DNA of 5,165 nucleotides from VRUB01 sp046758085 (lineage in GTDB: Bacteria; Pseudomonadota; Gammaproteobacteria; Acidiferrobacterales; SPGG2). Shown one piece after another: positions 5,078 to 5,165 of the stretch. Made by a program: the position numbers and the translations under genes. Under the pieces are notes generated by a model. That model saw only the letters and a list, made by a program, of their open reading frames with translations, had not been told where the DNA came from and searched no databases. How positions within the stretch are numbered: the stretch's first letter is position 1; every line of letters starts with the position of its first letter. Location of the stretch: positions 1-5,165 of the forward strand of contig JBHHZP010000202.1 of the NCBI GenBank assembly GCA_046758085.1, in the 5' to 3' direction.

Positions 5078-5165
5078 GTGAACCTGATGTGTTGGCGCGT
5101 ACGGCGCGGACCCGGCAATACCTGCAGCCGGATCCAACGGCTCCAAACGCTGCCGGCAGGGGCGC
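5078..5165 (+). CDS. Possible start of a further gene, cut by the window edge
   Basis: A GTG at 5078-5080, with an in-frame ATG at 5087, opens a frame with no stop to the window end (29 codons). GAGG at 5067-5070 lies 7 bases before the GTG, a good Shine-Dalgarno position, and the frame starts 13 bp after the STAS-like gene on the same strand. The visible residues (MCWRVRRGPGNTCSRIQRL) are Arg/Cys-rich and match no family I recognise. GC-rich DNA often stays open by chance, so this is weak. Confidence 0.3.
   Translation, partial: MNLMCWRVRRGPGNTCSRIQRLQTLPAGA

Noticed and set aside
4744..5118. Minus-strand open frame of 124 codons opposite the STAS-like gene
   Set aside because: The plus-strand frame matches a known family over its full length, whereas this one has no family pattern.

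Overview
The window looks like an ordinary chromosomal stretch from a moderately GC-rich gammaproteobacterium. The main reason is a tight nudE-cysQ gene pair, an arrangement I know from Pseudomonas-type genomes. The NudE homologue also resembles the E. coli enzyme well beyond the Nudix box. I cannot name a genus.

Layout from left to right. Bases 1-208 hold no gene. They carry a perfect 12-bp hairpin of the CTTTCTTT...AAAGAAAG kind that is scattered between genes in many gammaproteobacteria, followed by a second 6-bp hairpin. Bases 209-817 (minus) encode a secreted protein with a DUF2846-like region. Bases 818-986 are a divergent promoter region with a near-consensus sigma70 promoter for the minus gene and several symmetric sequences. 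Bases 987-1733 (plus) encode a glycerophosphodiester phosphodiesterase. It converges, with only 12 bp between stop codons, on a minus-strand run whose transcription order is nudE (4564-4019), cysQ (4011-3199) and an FGGY-family carbohydrate kinase (3209-1746). The spacings in that run (7 bp, then an 11-bp overlap) indicate one operon. Bases 4565-4716 are a second divergent promoter region. It precedes a small plus-strand STAS/SEC14-like (SpoIIAA-like) protein at 4717-5064. A possible start of one more plus-strand gene is cut by the right edge.

How the genes fit together: NudE and CysQ both clear nucleotide by-products, namely ADP-ribose and dinucleotides (NudE) and 3'-phosphoadenosine 5'-phosphate from sulfur metabolism (CysQ). 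The kinase resembles glycerol kinase but has changes at the phosphate loop and at one glycerol-binding position, so its substrate is open. With the facing phosphodiesterase, which releases glycerol 3-phosphate, it suggests a glycerol or polyol phosphate link. That link is inference. I found no defence system, mobile element, CRISPR array, tRNA or rRNA. The items most worth a second look are the kinase's substrate, the structured repeat at the left edge and the unusual start region of nudE.
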